DNA of 64,000 nt from Entomortierella parvispora (taxonomy: Eukaryota > Mortierellomycota > Mortierellomycetes > Mortierellales > Mortierellaceae). The stretch covers positions 2,356,001 to 2,420,000 of the forward strand of contig OY752143.1 of NCBI GenBank assembly GCA_963573315.1, written 5' to 3'. Positions within the stretch are counted from its first letter, which is position 1; each line of letters begins with the position of its first letter. This document shows positions 21,669 to 34,200 of this stretch, piece after piece. Position numbers and translations under genes: made by a program. The notes under the pieces were generated by a model. It was not told the DNA's origin. It saw only the letters and a program-made list of their open reading frames with translations, and did not search any database.

Positions 21669-24600
21669 CTATTCGTGATAGATCCAGGCGTTCACTAAGC
21701 TGGCGGCCCGGAGCTTGCTCAGCTCTGCATTGGTCTGGTTCCCTCCCCAATAGAGACTATCACTCGACAGAAAGTCGATTGTTGCCAAGCACAGTCTCTG
21801 CCATGGACCTTGATCATCTGTCGACACCGTCTTGTTCACCCGAGAAGAGGAAGAAGACGACGGGGAGGAAGATTGTTGCTGCTGTTGATGAATGCTCATC
21901 GTGAGCTCGTCAATTTCATCCTCCACCTGGACCGGTGACCGACGCCATTCCCCCTCACGCCAGACTCCCTTGCTCCATGGCCCCTGTTCTCTAAGTAACG
22001 TCATGATAGTTGGTGTCACACGAGCTGATCGTAGCTCCTGAGGTTGGTTCAAGGCCTGGACCAAAGGGAAGCTCCGGTTGTCGTCAGAGAGAAAGAGGCC
22101 GCAGGCCATATGACAGAGCGAGAGCAACTCTTGCTTGAGCAGGTTGTCTTGTCGGACCCGCTCTTCAGTCCGGTACTGCTGATAAACTAGAGCCTCTTCC
22201 TCCAAAGCGAGCTGCAATTGTTCCTGCTGTTGCTGCTGTTGCTGCTGTTGTTGCAGCTCCCAGTCCATCTCATCTTCCTCGGCCGGCAGACTCACTTTCG
22301 CATCTGTGGCAACCGTTGTCCTGTGCGCGCTTTGAGCACATTGAGTTTGCTTGGTATCTGAGGACCCATTTGATCGAGAATTCCTCCTGGACCATCGTTG
22401 GTTGTTACCCACGTTTGATTCCTCCGAAGCCGAGGAAGCGCTAGACAAGCACAGTAGATGGCGACGATGGGAACGGGAACGGCGACGCGGCGGTGAGGAT
22501 GCCGACCAGAGTTTCTGGATCGCCTGTCTGAATCGATTGCGGACTGCGTTAGGAACGATACTGTAAGGATACTGGGACATGATACAGCTGCACCCACTGC
22601 TGTTGCTGCTGCTGTTGCGACGGACTTGAGGGGTCGCAGCCAGAGACAAACTGGGAATAGTGGGCGGAGAGGGCAGCTGTGGTAATGGCGCCTCTGAAGG
22701 GGTTGGCAAAACGACAGCTGCGCGGCTGAGATCGGCCAATGTCGGCCTAGCACTGTGGTGTCGCTGGATCCGGTTATAGAGCGCCACCAGGTCGCTCAAA
22801 CAGCGATGCCACAACATCAACTGAAAATAGTTGGACATTCGTTTCGGAGGCTTGACCACACTCTGCATCGTCCTCCTAACAGAACTGCCACTCGTGCTTG
22901 AGCCAGACGCGGAGGAAGAGTTGGATGTCTGGACAATGACAATAGGAGAAAGAATGTGCAAGAATGGTCCCAGGGCCACGGAACAATCCTTATGCATTTT
23001 CACTCCAAAAAGGACATCGACCGGGTCTTGAATCTTGGAGGCCCTGCCGAATCCATCCTCGATGCTGGCCGTGACATACCGCGCACAATTGATAACGGCC
23101 CGACGATGATGGAGGACGACCAGGTTCGGATCAAAGAGCATGTCCACAATGGCTCGGAATCGTTTCAAGGGCAGGGGGCCACTCCACTCTCCACCAGAAT
23201 AATCGTTTGCCTCAACCAGAGCAGGACTGGAGCGACCAGAATGGAGACTGGTCATCGAAGGAGAAGTCGATGAGGGGCTAGAGATTAGGGATGTTCTTGG
23301 GGACAACATCATGTTTCGCTCGCCGACTTGGCTAATATCGAGCTGATCCTCATCCTCATCCTCACCCTTGCGAGCGTATTTTTTCTCGAGTATCATGTTC
23401 GGCAAGGGCGGCGTAATAGGGCGGATCGGTAAACCTTTGGTCATGAGATCCAGAAACCGCGCTGCTTGCGAGGACCAATACGTGCTCCTGGACTCACTTC
23501 TGGTCGATACAAACTTTCGAGATTCAGTCATCGTCGTAGACTGGTGAAGAGGAGGATAGGCGAAACTGGGAGCCTGATTCGACCGAAGATGATAACCGTG
23601 TTGTTGTAAAGCTGAAAGTGGAGGCAATTGCTGCTGCTGCTGTTGCAGGTGTTGTTGTCCAAGATAGGGGAACAAATGACCTTGATAGATAGGCCGCATT
23701 GGAGAAGAAGAATAAGACGATGACACTGACAACCTTGCCAGTCGCTCCTCTTGCTTCGTCTGTTCAAGCTCTCGCTGCAGCTCTGCCTCCATCCCTGCCC
23801 TTGCCTCTAGTTCGTCTCGTCGGTACAGAATCTTGACTACCTCGAATCCGAATCGCTGAGGCCCGGTCATGTAACGACGCACCTCAGAAGCCATGGTACT
23901 CGAAACCTGACAAAGTCTCCAAAGATCTCCAGGACTCAAAAAGTCGAGTAGGTATACAAAGACATCAACGGGTAGATCCAAGGGCGAGAAGCAGGACACG
24001 TAACACGGCGGCAACCTGGGGCCGAGGATGAAGGCTGCCGTGGCGGTAACAGAGGTGATGGTACTCTGATCTTGAATCGGTAGACTTGCCTGTCTCCTTC
24101 GTGGGCTCTGCAGCTGTCGGTCTTGGTCCTGTGGAGGGTGGTGGTGGTTGACGAATCGTTTCCAGGACAGTGGATGATCGGATGCGACCGTTGTTGTGTG
24201 TATGGTTTCACCATTAGTTTGTGTTTGCTCCCGCTCTTGTGTTCCGGACAGCTTTTGTTTCGATTTGAGTTCCTGTTCCTGTCCCTGTTCCTGTTCCTGT
24301 TGCTGTTGCTGTGGTTGGTGTGGAAATGGTGCGCATGCCGGGCGATGCACACTATCGTCGTTGTTTTGGTCCTTGTTGTCGGTGTTGACATGACTTGTGG
24401 AAGGGCGGGTGACGACATTCTTGCAGGCACAAGGGTGACGGACACTGCATCTGGGTCGCTCAACGTGGTTTGTGCCTGAAGGCAAAGTTGGATGTGGAAG
24501 GCTGACACAGTTTGTCCCGCTGACTGATCGTCTCTGCTGCAGACGATGCTTTTGCTGATTCTCATTGAGTTGTTCACCCTCGTCATTGTCTTCAAAGTGG

Positions 24601-24740
24601 TTGGCTGTGGGAAGTGGAACGTCGCTGGAGTACCCAGTACAGGGATCGCACAATGCTATGTCTGTGCCTGGGTTCACGACAACATGTCGATCTGGCCGAA
24701 GATGTCGGTGAAAGGTTCTCTTGATTCGTTTTAGAGACAT
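21669..24740 (-). CDS. F-box protein with long disordered arms
   Basis: Single exon, 1023 residues from the ATG at 24740 (MSLKRIKRTFHRHL). An F-box is visible at about residues 256-295: LPVDVFVYLLDFLSPGDLWRLCQVSS. F-boxes bind SKP1 in SCF ubiquitin ligases; a SKP1 gene lies at 37293-38038. No known substrate-binding repeat (LRR, WD40, Kelch) is apparent. Upstream of the F-box is a Gln/Glu/Lys-rich region; downstream are a possible coiled coil (ELEARAGMEAELQRELEQ), polyQ tracts near 360 and 840, and semi-ordered blocks such as LPLKRFRAIVDMLFDPNLVV and LGPFLHILSPIVIVQ. The C-terminus (WQRLCLATIDFLSSDSLYWGG) also looks folded. The substrate is unknown. Confidence 0.83.
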   Translation of the reverse strand: MSLKRIKRTFHRHLRPDRHVVVNPGTDIALCDPCTGYSSDVPLPTANHFEDNDEGEQLNENQQKHRLQQRRSVSGTNCVSLPHPTLPSGTNHVERPRCSVRHPCACKNVVTRPSTSHVNTDNKDQNNDDSVHRPACAPFPHQPQQQQQEQEQGQEQELKSKQKLSGTQEREQTQTNGETIHTTTVASDHPLSWKRFVNHHHPPQDQDRQLQSPRRRQASLPIQDQSTITSVTATAAFILGPRLPPCYVSCFSPLDLPVDVFVYLLDFLSPGDLWRLCQVSSTMASEVRRYMTGPQRFGFEVVKILYRRDELEARAGMEAELQRELEQTKQEERLARLSVSSSYSSSPMRPIYQGHLFPYLGQQHLQQQQQQLPPLSALQQHGYHLRSNQAPSFAYPPLHQSTTMTESRKFVSTRSESRSTYWSSQAARFLDLMTKGLPIRPITPPLPNMILEKKYARKGEDEDEDQLDISQVGERNMMLSPRTSLISSPSSTSPSMTSLHSGRSSPALVEANDYSGGEWSGPLPLKRFRAIVDMLFDPNLVVLHHRRAVINCARYVTASIEDGFGRASKIQDPVDVLFGVKMHKDCSVALGPFLHILSPIVIVQTSNSSSASGSSTSGSSVRRTMQSVVKPPKRMSNYFQLMLWHRCLSDLVALYNRIQRHHSARPTLADLSRAAVVLPTPSEAPLPQLPSPPTIPSLSLAATPQVRRNSSSNSSGCSCIMSQYPYSIVPNAVRNRFRQAIQKLWSASSPPRRRSRSHRRHLLCLSSASSASEESNVGNNQRWSRRNSRSNGSSDTKQTQCAQSAHRTTVATDAKVSLPAEEDEMDWELQQQQQQQQQQEQLQLALEEEALVYQQYRTEERVRQDNLLKQELLSLCHMACGLFLSDDNRSFPLVQALNQPQELRSARVTPTIMTLLREQGPWSKGVWREGEWRRSPVQVEDEIDELTMSIHQQQQQSSSPSSSSSSRVNKTVSTDDQGPWQRLCLATIDFLSSDSLYWGGNQTNAELSKLRAASLVNAWIYHE

Positions 24741-25475
24741 GGCTCGATCCAAGGGGAGGATTGTAAATGAAATAAAGTGTAGACAGTAACAGCAAAAGGA
24801 TCGTGTTATAAAGCTGAAGAGGAGGAAGAAGCAAAAGATTGATCTGTGGCGACACTGACGAGACTCGGTGAATGAAGAATTGTAAGGAGCAGAAGAAATC
24901 GCCGAGAGAAACTCTCTGAGAGAGAGTTTATATCTCCAGCACTAGGTGGACGAGAGGGGGTTGAGACTAAAAGCGAGAGGAAGGATGGGGAGGAGGATGA
25001 GGAAGAAGAAGAAAGACAAAAGGTGTGGTTGTTGTTCGAAAATAGAGATGTGGAAAGCGACAAGGAGTACGTGAAAGATTGGCCAAAAACGAAGAAAGAA
25101 GCGAGCCAGCAGGCAGGCCATCAAGAAAGAGTCGATGGACAGATTCGATCAAAGAGCAACGGCAGCGCGTCCCTTCAGCTGTCACTCAGTGGGCGCGATC
25201 CAGGGCTCAGAAGGACGTGTCGATCTGAAGGGGTCCAAGTCTTGGGTCTGGGCCAAGCACCAGACGAAAAGAAAAAAAAAAAAGAGAACACAAAGGGCAC
25301 AAGCAAGGGCGAGGGCAAAATCTGTGCTGTTTACGCAACCAACGAGCAAAGGACGTGAACACAGTCCAGCGACCCCTAAGATATTCATTTACATATTTAT
25401 GGTGCCTGTTTATTGTACTGTACAAAGGTTGAGATGGGGGAGTGGACGACAGGAAAAGACTATCAAGGGATGGCT
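24741..25475. other. Intergenic region upstream of the F-box gene
   Basis: About 735 bases. Near 24927-24935 the minus strand reads a TATA-like TATAAAC, some 190 bases before the F-box ATG, and 24940-25020 is purine-rich on +. A run of A at about 25270 lies near the 3' flank of the phosphate carrier gene. No gene. Confidence 0.4.
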
Positions 25476-26547
25476 CTAATGGCCAGAGCCCTCGCCAATC
25501 TCGACGCCGTTGGTTGCGCCAAAAAGCTTCTTGAGTTCTCCATAGGTCACAAACTGCATCGACGTCAACGTTCCGACCATGAGCACACGAGGTCCCAGTC
25601 CCAAGAACAAGCCTCTGAAGCCCAATCCCTTGGCAAGGCCCATCAACCGCGTCATCACTGGTCCAGTACCCGAGGTCTTGTTAATCTTGGACAGCAACGT
25701 ATCCGCAGGCTGCGAAACAATCGCTGCAGCCGCACCGGCAACCAAACCGGCGGCCAAGTTCACGGTCGTCATCGTTCCGGGCGACAAGTTCTCCTTGGGT
25801 CCCAGTCGCTTCAAAATCTGCTCTGCCGAATGCTCAAAGACTACAAACTTGGCCATCGTATAAGGCACCTGCTTGAACACAATCGGTCCGAATCCCGAAT
25901 AGAATCCGCGCACGAACCCTTCCTCCCTCAAGATTCTCGAGAATCCAGAGACGAGGCCCGTCGCAAACGTGGGCTGAGATACTAACCGGATACGGGTCGC
26001 CTCCAGTGGACAGAGCATCACATCCGCGAAAAACTCGGCGATACCAGACGCTCCCAGATAGATTGCCGTCCGGTTCTGGACCGCCTTGTCATAGCCGATT
26101 TGGTCGATTAAGATCTTTTTCCAGAGTTCGTATCCTCCGAATTTACCGGCACCCTGGAAAAAGTAGCCAATGAAGGTTGGTCCGAATCCTGTAAGGAGGG
26201 CTCGAGCGCCTTCAGCCTTGACCACCTGGCGGAATGAGGCTGCCATTCCCTTGTTGTAAATACTTGGTTCAAGCTGCATGCGTGTCTTGACAACATCTAG
26301 AAGAGGAGGAGAGTTGAGTTATTTATTCGTATGAGTAGCAGGCTGAGGTCGTGGGACAAAAAGCCAGAAAGCCAGAAAAAAAAGCCTCTTGCGAGAGTGC
26401 TGCGGACACAGGAGACATACCAATGGGTGTCATAGAGCCGTGAGTGACTCCGCAGGAGATGGCGCCAGCAAGTGCAAAGCGAGCGTAGAGGGCAACGCCG
26501 GTGGGTGGTGCGATCGTAAGAGAGTTTTTTTGAACAGGAGTCGCCAT
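25476..26547 (-). CDS. MIR1: Mitochondrial phosphate carrier
   Basis: Two exons on the minus strand: 26547..26421 and 26296..25476; 315 residues, typical length. It imports phosphate with protons into the matrix for ATP synthesis (Mir1/SLC25A3 family). All three carrier repeats are visible. The signature of repeat 1, [11 protein letters not shown], spans the intron; repeat 2 has [12 protein letters not shown]; repeat 3 has [12 protein letters not shown]. The phosphate carrier hallmarks [15 protein letters not shown] and [18 protein letters not shown] are present. The start ATG is the only one before the first membrane helix ([13 protein letters not shown]). A TATA box lies 167 bases upstream. 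Confidence 0.95.
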
Positions 26548-26713
26548 AGTGAAAGAGTGAGAGGGGGGGAATTAGAGAGAGAAATCAAGAAAGATGAAGG
26601 AAAGAAGGAGGAAAGAGTGAGGGAGGGAGGAGAGAATGCGAGGGGTGATGAAGGAATATTACGTGAGAGGAGAGGGATGGAACTGTGAAGGGCAAAAGTG
26701 CACAGGCGGCTTC

Positions 26714-26721
26714 CTTTTATA
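26714..26721 (-). promoter_or_regulatory. TATA box of the phosphate carrier gene
   Basis: The minus strand reads TATAAAAG here, 167 bases before the ATG. The transcribed leader that follows (26550-26690) is almost pure pyrimidine on the coding strand. Confidence 0.55.
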
Positions 26722-27307
26722 CAGTTGGGGTGGAACGATTGTCTAGTAGAGTTGGTCCGGGAAGAGGAACCGAGCGGATGATGTTTAGATAGCAGACAAG
26801 AGGGAAGACGGCAAAAATGAAAATGACCTCAGTCAAGGAAGGCAAAACTCGTGCGTGTGACGACATGGACTGCAACTCGGGCCAGGGCACGGAGAAGGCC
26901 GATGGAATGGCTGAGAGCAATTGGGCCAGTCGGGCCCTGCGGGGGCACAGACAGCACGACAACGCGTAAAAGTACCGCCGTTGCCCAACCCGAAATTCTC
27001 CCTTCTAAGACTGGATGCTCTGACGCCGTCCAACCAGGACGTCGATAGCAATCAAAAATGACAGATTTCCACCTGTCTGCTTCGACAACACAAGGTTCAT
27101 CTTGTTTCCGGGATTCATCTTGTTCCGGGGAAGGGGTATCAGTTTGTCTTGTCTCTCGCTCGTTCACACATTCGATATGTCCTCTCTTCTCCCTCTCACT
27201 CTTACCCCATTAACTAGCCAGGTAAGACATCAAATGGCTGCAAGGCGCCTTATAGTATATTACAGAGGGGGGAGGTTTTGTTTGTTTTTGTGTTGCTGGT
27301 TCGGTCT
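26722..27307. other. Intergenic region
   Basis: About 590 bases from the carrier promoter to the stop of the MDV1-like gene. No gene is supported; frames on both strands are short. Confidence 0.4.
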
Positions 27308-30062
27308 TCACCTTGACCATAACCGCACAGTCGAGTCTTGACCACCCGACGCCAGGACAGAGTCGCTGAACCGCACGCTTTCGACAAAGTTGGTATGTCC
27401 TGTGTAGTAGGAGTGCTGCTGTGCGATACGGTCGAAGATCTAGAACAAGTTTGCATTAGCCTGCTATTCTCTTTACTTCGCATCTTTTCTTTTTAACGTC
27501 AAAGCCATCAAAGCTGCTTCGTTCAATTACCTTGAGACTCTCTCCGGATCCTACAATGATCTTTGAAGCATCAAACCGCAAACTCTTGACAGGATCCTCG
27601 TACTGAAGAATCTCCTGAATACCGCCTGTTCTTAAATCCCAGATCTACCACGAAGGGGACATGTTAGCTTTCTATACATTTATCGACAAGAGTTTCCAAA
27701 AGGAGATTTATACTTACTCGGACGCTCTTGTCAATGCTTCCACTGACAACATGGTAATCATCAAACTGAAGAGATGTTACAGGACCAGTATGGCCAATCA
27801 AGGTCCGATGGGGCTGTCCAGAGCGAACTATGGCGACGGGGATGTCAATTGAGCAGTCAGTAACCCAAAAAGCTAGAGTGTGTCGCCTTGGGTCAAATTC
27901 CCAGCCTTTCAGACTTACGATCCCACATGCGAATAGCTCCATCAATAGTTCCACTGCATAGAGCATACTGGAAATACTGCAGGCTGCCCACATAGCTATG
28001 ATCCCTCAAGTCCAGATCCATCCAGTCTGACCACGAGTTGGATGTTCCCATGGCCCACAGCAAATCCATAGTAAGTACACACTGGCCTGTGGTGAGATCC
28101 CACTCCTTGATTGTCTTGTCATTTGATCCGGAAACCTAGGAAGTGCCATATGCATGAGTATGGTGATCCGAAATGGACATCAGCGTAAAGGGATAAATAG
28201 ACATACCAGTTTCTGATCCTCAAAGTACAAGCAGGTCACAGGGCCCATATGGCCATGCAAGGTGTTGGTCCAGCAGTCGTCTAGAGCAATCATGGTCTCA
28301 GAGGAAGGCCTAGAGTAATCTTCCTGACCTTCCATATTAGATCCGTCAGTCCTGTCGCCATTTGGTTCTGACACTGATGGGGAAGATGAACACTGTGTTG
28401 CCTGTGCATGGTTCAGGTCTGCCAAGTTCCAAGTCCTGATGGTGCTATCCCGGGATCCAGTCACAAGAGTGCTTTGAGCGATCTGCATGCATTCTACATA
28501 GTCGTCATGACCAGGAAGTTGGCCCAGGCACTTGAAAGTTGTGAGGTCCCATACACGAGTAGTATTATCTTTTGAAGCAGTCACCAAGGTGCCGTACGGT
28601 CCATTCAAGTCCAAGCAGGTCACAACGCCATCGTGGCCATAAAATGTATGCATGCAAGTGCCTGAGTCTCGACTTTCCTCTCTGTATCCAAGCTGTAGAG
28701 CTACAAGAAAGAGACATCGTACCCATGTTAAAATAAACTCTGGCAGGAAACGATAATGAATGATCCTAGGAGGTCAATCAAATGCCCTACGTTCTCCATC
28801 CGATGCTTTTGTTCCCTCTGAAATGGTTGCCAGTTTGTCATTGATGTCTTCCACTAAAATCCAAGAAGATTTTGAGAGTCAGTTTACAACCATGGGATCA
28901 AGGCAAGGTCCATTCTCACATCGCAACCAATAAGTCGACTCACAAGTATCTGCCAGGTCGTCCTCTCGCTCTGATAACTTGCTCAACTTGTATCCGAGGT
29001 TGGTTTGCCTAGCCACTAGAGTCTCAATTGATGCGGCCACCTGTCCAAGCTCAGCTTGAATCATGGCCTATCCATGGTGTATTAGAATGCTTGCTAACTC
29101 AACAAGTCGGTCACCCTGATCATTCCGTACAAGGGCAGACAAAGATTTACCTTTTGAGTCTGCAGTTTAACTTGTTCTTTTATCGTTCTTTCCCGTTCGT
29201 TCAGTAGGGAGGAAAATGCCTGGTTGGGATCCTCTTCATCCGCTGATTACGATGGCGGGAACGTAGATGTCAGATTGGCTAGATCCAAATTGCTGTCATC
29301 CATGCATATCGATAGATATTAAACATTACCTTCGCCGTACCCAGTTTTCCTCCGCCTGTGATGGCCTTTTCCTTTCTTCCCATTCTTGGAGCTGTGTCCA
29401 GGATATGACGCTTTGAATCCCTGGAATAGTGACACTCTAGCGACAGGTTCAGGAATGTCTTCTGCAAGCAACTGGTCCGCGGGCAATGGAACGGCGGGTC
29501 GAGCTCCTGTCAAAGCCAATGCCTGAGCATTGGCTGTCGCCCTTTTGAGGTAATGAGTGGCCATCAGATGTGGTGCCATTCCCGAGAGTCCTGTCAAGGA
29601 AGCAATTCCTGTGAGATCGCCCTTGACTGCCTGGGCCGTTAAGGGCGAGAAGACGATGCTGCTGGTGGTGGACAGGGTGTTTCGAGCAGAAGAGGCAAAG
29701 TCCGAGACATCAAAGGCATGGAGCAGTTCCATGATGCGATGACGAGGCTGCTGAAGTCCTGAAGAAACCAACGATGACAATGACCGGCCAGTAGCGGAGA
29801 TGCCAGAGATGGTCTGCGAGAAGGTGGTACTGGGATGTCCGTTCGTGGTTCCATTGGACGCTGGTGTTGGTCCTGGGACAGGCGGAGGTGGTCCCGAGCT
29901 GGAGGCGTTGGAACTTGCTGGCGTTGTTGTTGAGGCGGTATTAGGGGCAGAGCGTCTGCGGGAGGCCGAGTTGGCGAGCATGGTGCGTTCGGGGCCTGAG
30001 GGCAGACTAGAAGCGAATGGAGCCAGGGGTCGAGTGGGCTCGGATTGGAATGCAGTCGACAT
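27308..30062 (-). CDS. MDV1: MDV1/CAF4-like WD40 adaptor for mitochondrial division
   Basis: Nine exons on the minus strand: 30062..29330, 29242..29151, 29067..28944, 28853..28791, 28700..28207, 28135..27919, 27827..27718, 27644..27531, 27439..27308; 692 residues, near the 714 of yeast Mdv1. Order of parts: a Ser/Pro-rich N-terminus, a helical segment with [13 protein letters not shown], the family landmark [13 protein letters not shown] followed by a Lys-rich patch, a coiled coil ([16 protein letters not shown] to [11 protein letters not shown]), and a seven-bladed WD40 propeller with [30 protein letters not shown] and a final blade ending STVRLWSR. Mdv1 links Fis1 on the outer mitochondrial membrane to the dynamin Dnm1. 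The junction at 28791/28700 is less sure because a second acceptor lies 8 bases downstream. Confidence 0.88.
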
Positions 30063-31221
30063 GGAAGACGAAGGAGAACACCGCAAAGAGGGGGAATGGC
30101 AGAGAGGGGGAGAGAGTGACTGGCGTGGAGTGTGTCTGGGTCGGACTTGGGACAAGTCGCCTCGGATGGGGGCTGGCTGGCTGGCTGTTGGGTCCTGGCC
30201 GGGATCCTGCTGGGGCGTGGCGTGGCGTGGGAAGGGTGAAGAGGATGAAGGGAGAGAGATGGATGGACGGAAGGACGAGGCGAAAGAGAAAGGAAGGGAA
30301 GGAAAGGAGAAAGAGGAAAAGGAGAATACAGTACTCTCACTTTCTTTCTTTCTTTCTTTCCTTCTTTCTGTCCTTCTGTTGTTTTTTCGTTTGCCCTTTC
30401 TCCACGGAGCTTTTCTATGGTTTTTGTGCAGGATGGATGGATGCTGTTCTGTTTTGCTGCCTATGCGTACAGTACTTTGTTCCTCTCTTAGTTTTCTTCT
30501 CTCACTCTCTTTGGAACCATCGCGTTGGCTAAGCTCGTCAGCATTCGCACTGCCCAGACCAGCCACCATGGCACACAACATGCACCTCTGGGGGGACAAG
30601 CTGCAGCCACAAACGAGAGCCACAGACCGAGTCCCAAGAGAAAGCGTGTCCTCCAAGAGTCCAAGGACAGGAAAAAAAAAGTTGTGGGGAACGCGACGAG
30701 GGCTCACGGCATTGGTCAGGCTGGCAGGCGGAAAGAGGGTTGGTTTGCAGCTGCAGCTCTCCTGTCCCTCTTCATTTCAGACAAATTGCCTTTCAGTTTC
30801 AGAGCCTTCATTCTCAATTGACTTTTCGCTTCCATTCCGAGTAAGGGTCCACCTCGAATAAAAACAAATGAGAATAAATTATCCACAGTAATTAATTTAG
30901 TCACAAATGTGTCGCTCAATTTTCTACCCGCGTTCATCTTCCTTCCTTCCTTCCACACCTGCCCCGAGCTTCACCATACCTTCTCTTTCACTGGTGACTG
31001 CTGCCATCTTTCGTCAGCACCGAAACCACGCAGCAAAAAGGAGACGGACGCCGCCCGCATTCGTGAAGAAACGAGTAAAGGGAGGGAGGGACATTCCTGA
31101 CGCACAGATCAAATCCACGCAAGGGGCAAAGGACGAACATCCCTCCCTCCCTTTTCTTTCTTTTCTTTTCACTTCATTCTCATCCCAGACATTTCAATCA
31201 TACGCTTTCCATCCTTTCTTC
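30063..31221. promoter_or_regulatory. Divergent promoter region of MDV1-like and O-fucosyltransferase-like genes
   Basis: About 1.16 kb between two divergent starts. It has a tetranucleotide (CTTT)n run near 30342-30364, a purine-rich block on + at 30240-30330 (pyrimidine-rich leader of the MDV1-like gene) and pyrimidine-rich sequence at 31140-31215 before the + gene. A long + frame continues upstream of 31222 but is leader-like. Confidence 0.45.
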
Positions 31222-34200
31222 ATGTCATTCATTGCCTTTCGGAGGCGGTTCTTGATCCTGCTGGTCCCAGTGATCAATTTCCTGTTCATCTCTCTCTTTA
31301 TATTTTCTCCTTCGACTCTTCCTCGACTTCCCAGGAACCTCCCCGTTCTACCGAAACCCAGAGACCGTTCATTTCCAGAAGAACAAGAGCCTTTTGATCG
31401 CATCAGTTTCTTTCAGAAGCAGACGGATCTGCTAAGGCAAGGAGATGATCCTTCATCCGCCGATCCAGACAAAGCCGCGTCCATAGGCGGTTCCGGTGCA
31501 GTCTTAGATGCAACTTCAGGAGCAGCTTACCTCTTGGAGCAGCGTAGGCTAGTGCAAGGAATCCTCCTCACGCCATTGCCAGACAGTCTCATCTCCACCT
31601 ACCAACCAGGATACCTTGGCGCTCTGACAGCGGCGGCAGCTGCTACAGATCCCGCCGCAGGACCACCTTCTGATTCATCTTCTCCTCCCGCTTATGATAT
31701 CGACAAGGATCCATCGACAAAGTACCTCACCTTTCTACCCCACTCTGGCTTCCACAACCAAAGAACAGAACTCGAGAATGCGCTCCTCTTAGCACGGCTC
31801 TTGAACAGGACCCTGATTATGCCCAAGGTCTATCTCGGGCCACCGATGCCTTGGCTGGCCTTTCGACATTTACATTCTCGACTGTTGTACCAGACAAAGA
31901 TTGGACTAGCTCATTGCCGAGCAATCATAGAGCTCCAGGAGTTTGAAGATGAACCAGAGGAAGAAGAGACGGAGAATCCATGGGAATTAACACCACCGTT
32001 ACGGAAAGAGCACTATCAAAATGCAGATCAACTGCCACTTTCTCCTCAACCTATGGACCAACAGCAGCAACGACCGCCCCAAGGACCGCCTTCGCCCCCG
32101 CAGCAACCTGAACTCCAACACCATCATCATTATCAGTCCACCCAGAACCAATCCTACCACCCAGTCGTGCAAAGTGCCGAGGAAATCATCTCTCCCGTTC
32201 AGCAGGAGGTCATGTCGCTTGAAGATCAAATCCGCGTCGAGAAAGAGGGTCGCGAGCGAGCATGGGGAGATATTGGAGGGTCAGAGCAAGTGTCTATGGA
32301 CCCAAATATATCAACTGACGATGATGCAGAAGAGCAGATGGACGATGAGTCGAGAGCAGAGACAGACTCTCAGTCGGATTACTCTGCATATCAGGAGAAT
32401 GACCCCATGGTTTCAATGGATGAAGAGGATGATCCTGAATATATGCCCCCTTGGATTGAGGAGCCTGATGACGAGGAAGAAGAAATGGGAATGGCAACAG
32501 GGGATAGCCCTCAAGATATCCTGGACTTTGAGCTGGATCAGTTGAGTGATGAGGACGGGCCGGATGTGGAAGACTGGGAAACGATCAAAGAAGGAGAGGA
32601 AGGAGAAGGAGGAGAGGAAGAGGGAGCCAGTTTCCGAGAGCTACCAATTGGGATTGAGGATGACGATGAGGAGGAAGAGGACGAGATGGATCTTGCGGCG
32701 CGACGGTACAGGAAAAATTGGGGACAGGACCCGTTTTCCTTACCGATACAGAAGGAGCGGCCGCGCCGCACACGAGGAAGGCAATTGGCGCAGATGGAAG
32801 ACTCCGAGGTGGCGTGGCCATTATACTTGCCCGTGGACTCGGCCCTCCGCGAAAGTAAGGCGCATTTGTGGAAGAGGTCGTCTATGGATGAGGATCCCAA
32901 GAGTCAACAGCAGGATTCAAACCATGTTCAACAACAGGAGCAAGCGACTGGCTTCCGTCTCCAGAAACGTCAGCTCCCAAAACAACTCCCACTCCAGGTA
33001 CCGCACCAGCCCACTACCCCTCCTCCCGTTATTCCTGCAGCAACAAACACAACGAAACGACGGATCAAGTGGAGTGCACTCCCAGCAGAATGTCTCCAGT
33101 ATGAATCGTGGACTATGACCGACTGGGACTTGTTCTTTAACTTGGACCCATTGCGTCGCTATGTGCGTATTCTCACTCGAGAGTCCATGTCAATGGCGTA
33201 CCTCGAGTCTCGGTTTAATATTACATTGCCAAAGGAAGTGGAGCCAGCACCCAGTAATTCAACATTCAACGGGCTATTCTCTGCGAATGGAACAGATGCT
33301 GCACACGAGAGGGAATACAACGGCGAAGAAGACAATGGCGAAGAATACAGCGGCGAAGACGACAACGACAGTGCTGATGAGGAACAGGCGGAGGAAGAGG
33401 AGGCAGAAGAGACAGTGGCGCCTCTTCTCAGAACAGCGGGCGATGTCCTCTTTTTCGATGATTCCAACCTTTACGACTACAGGTTCACAGAGAACCCAGA
33501 CGATCCAGAGTCGCTGAGAACCCGAGCCAAGTTTGGACAGGAATTTTCCATAGAGGCAATGAGGGACAGGCCGGAGAAGTTGATCCATCTTGGGTCAATG
33601 TTTGGAACGGGGAGGGTGAGCATCGAATCCTTGGAAAGTAAAGCCTGGTTGCTGACCATCAAGGACCACTTGATCTTGAGGACTGAGATCTTGCAGACCA
33701 CCAGTCAACGGATTGCGGACAGGATCAGTGGACTTGCGCACTTTGAGGAGAACAAGGGAACAACTTCTGGAGAGCAACGGCCAAAAAAAGATCCAATGGA
33801 GTCTGGATTTGTGGGCATTCATATCCGAATGTCAGATGGGCACTTTTCGTTGTCTGCTCGCGATACGATTGAGAACATTCGACAAGAGCTCTTGTGGCAG
33901 ACTGGAATCACCGAAGGCAATGGAGATGCAGAAACAGGGGCATCTCCAAACGAGGGCTCTGACCCTTCGTACAACGATCCCCCTGCACAGAAGCAGGGTC
34001 GTCTCTCGATCGAGCAGTGTCATACACGGGCGCTCAACCATCACGAAAGCCTCAAATTATTCCAAGAGCAACAACAACTATTAAAGCAACAAAAGCAGTG
34101 GCAAGGCCACGGGGGCCCTATTTCTCCTCAAGGACAACAGCAGCAACACACGTTTTCTCACAGAGTCGTCGGTAGCGATACGAGCCTACCAAGACGCCGG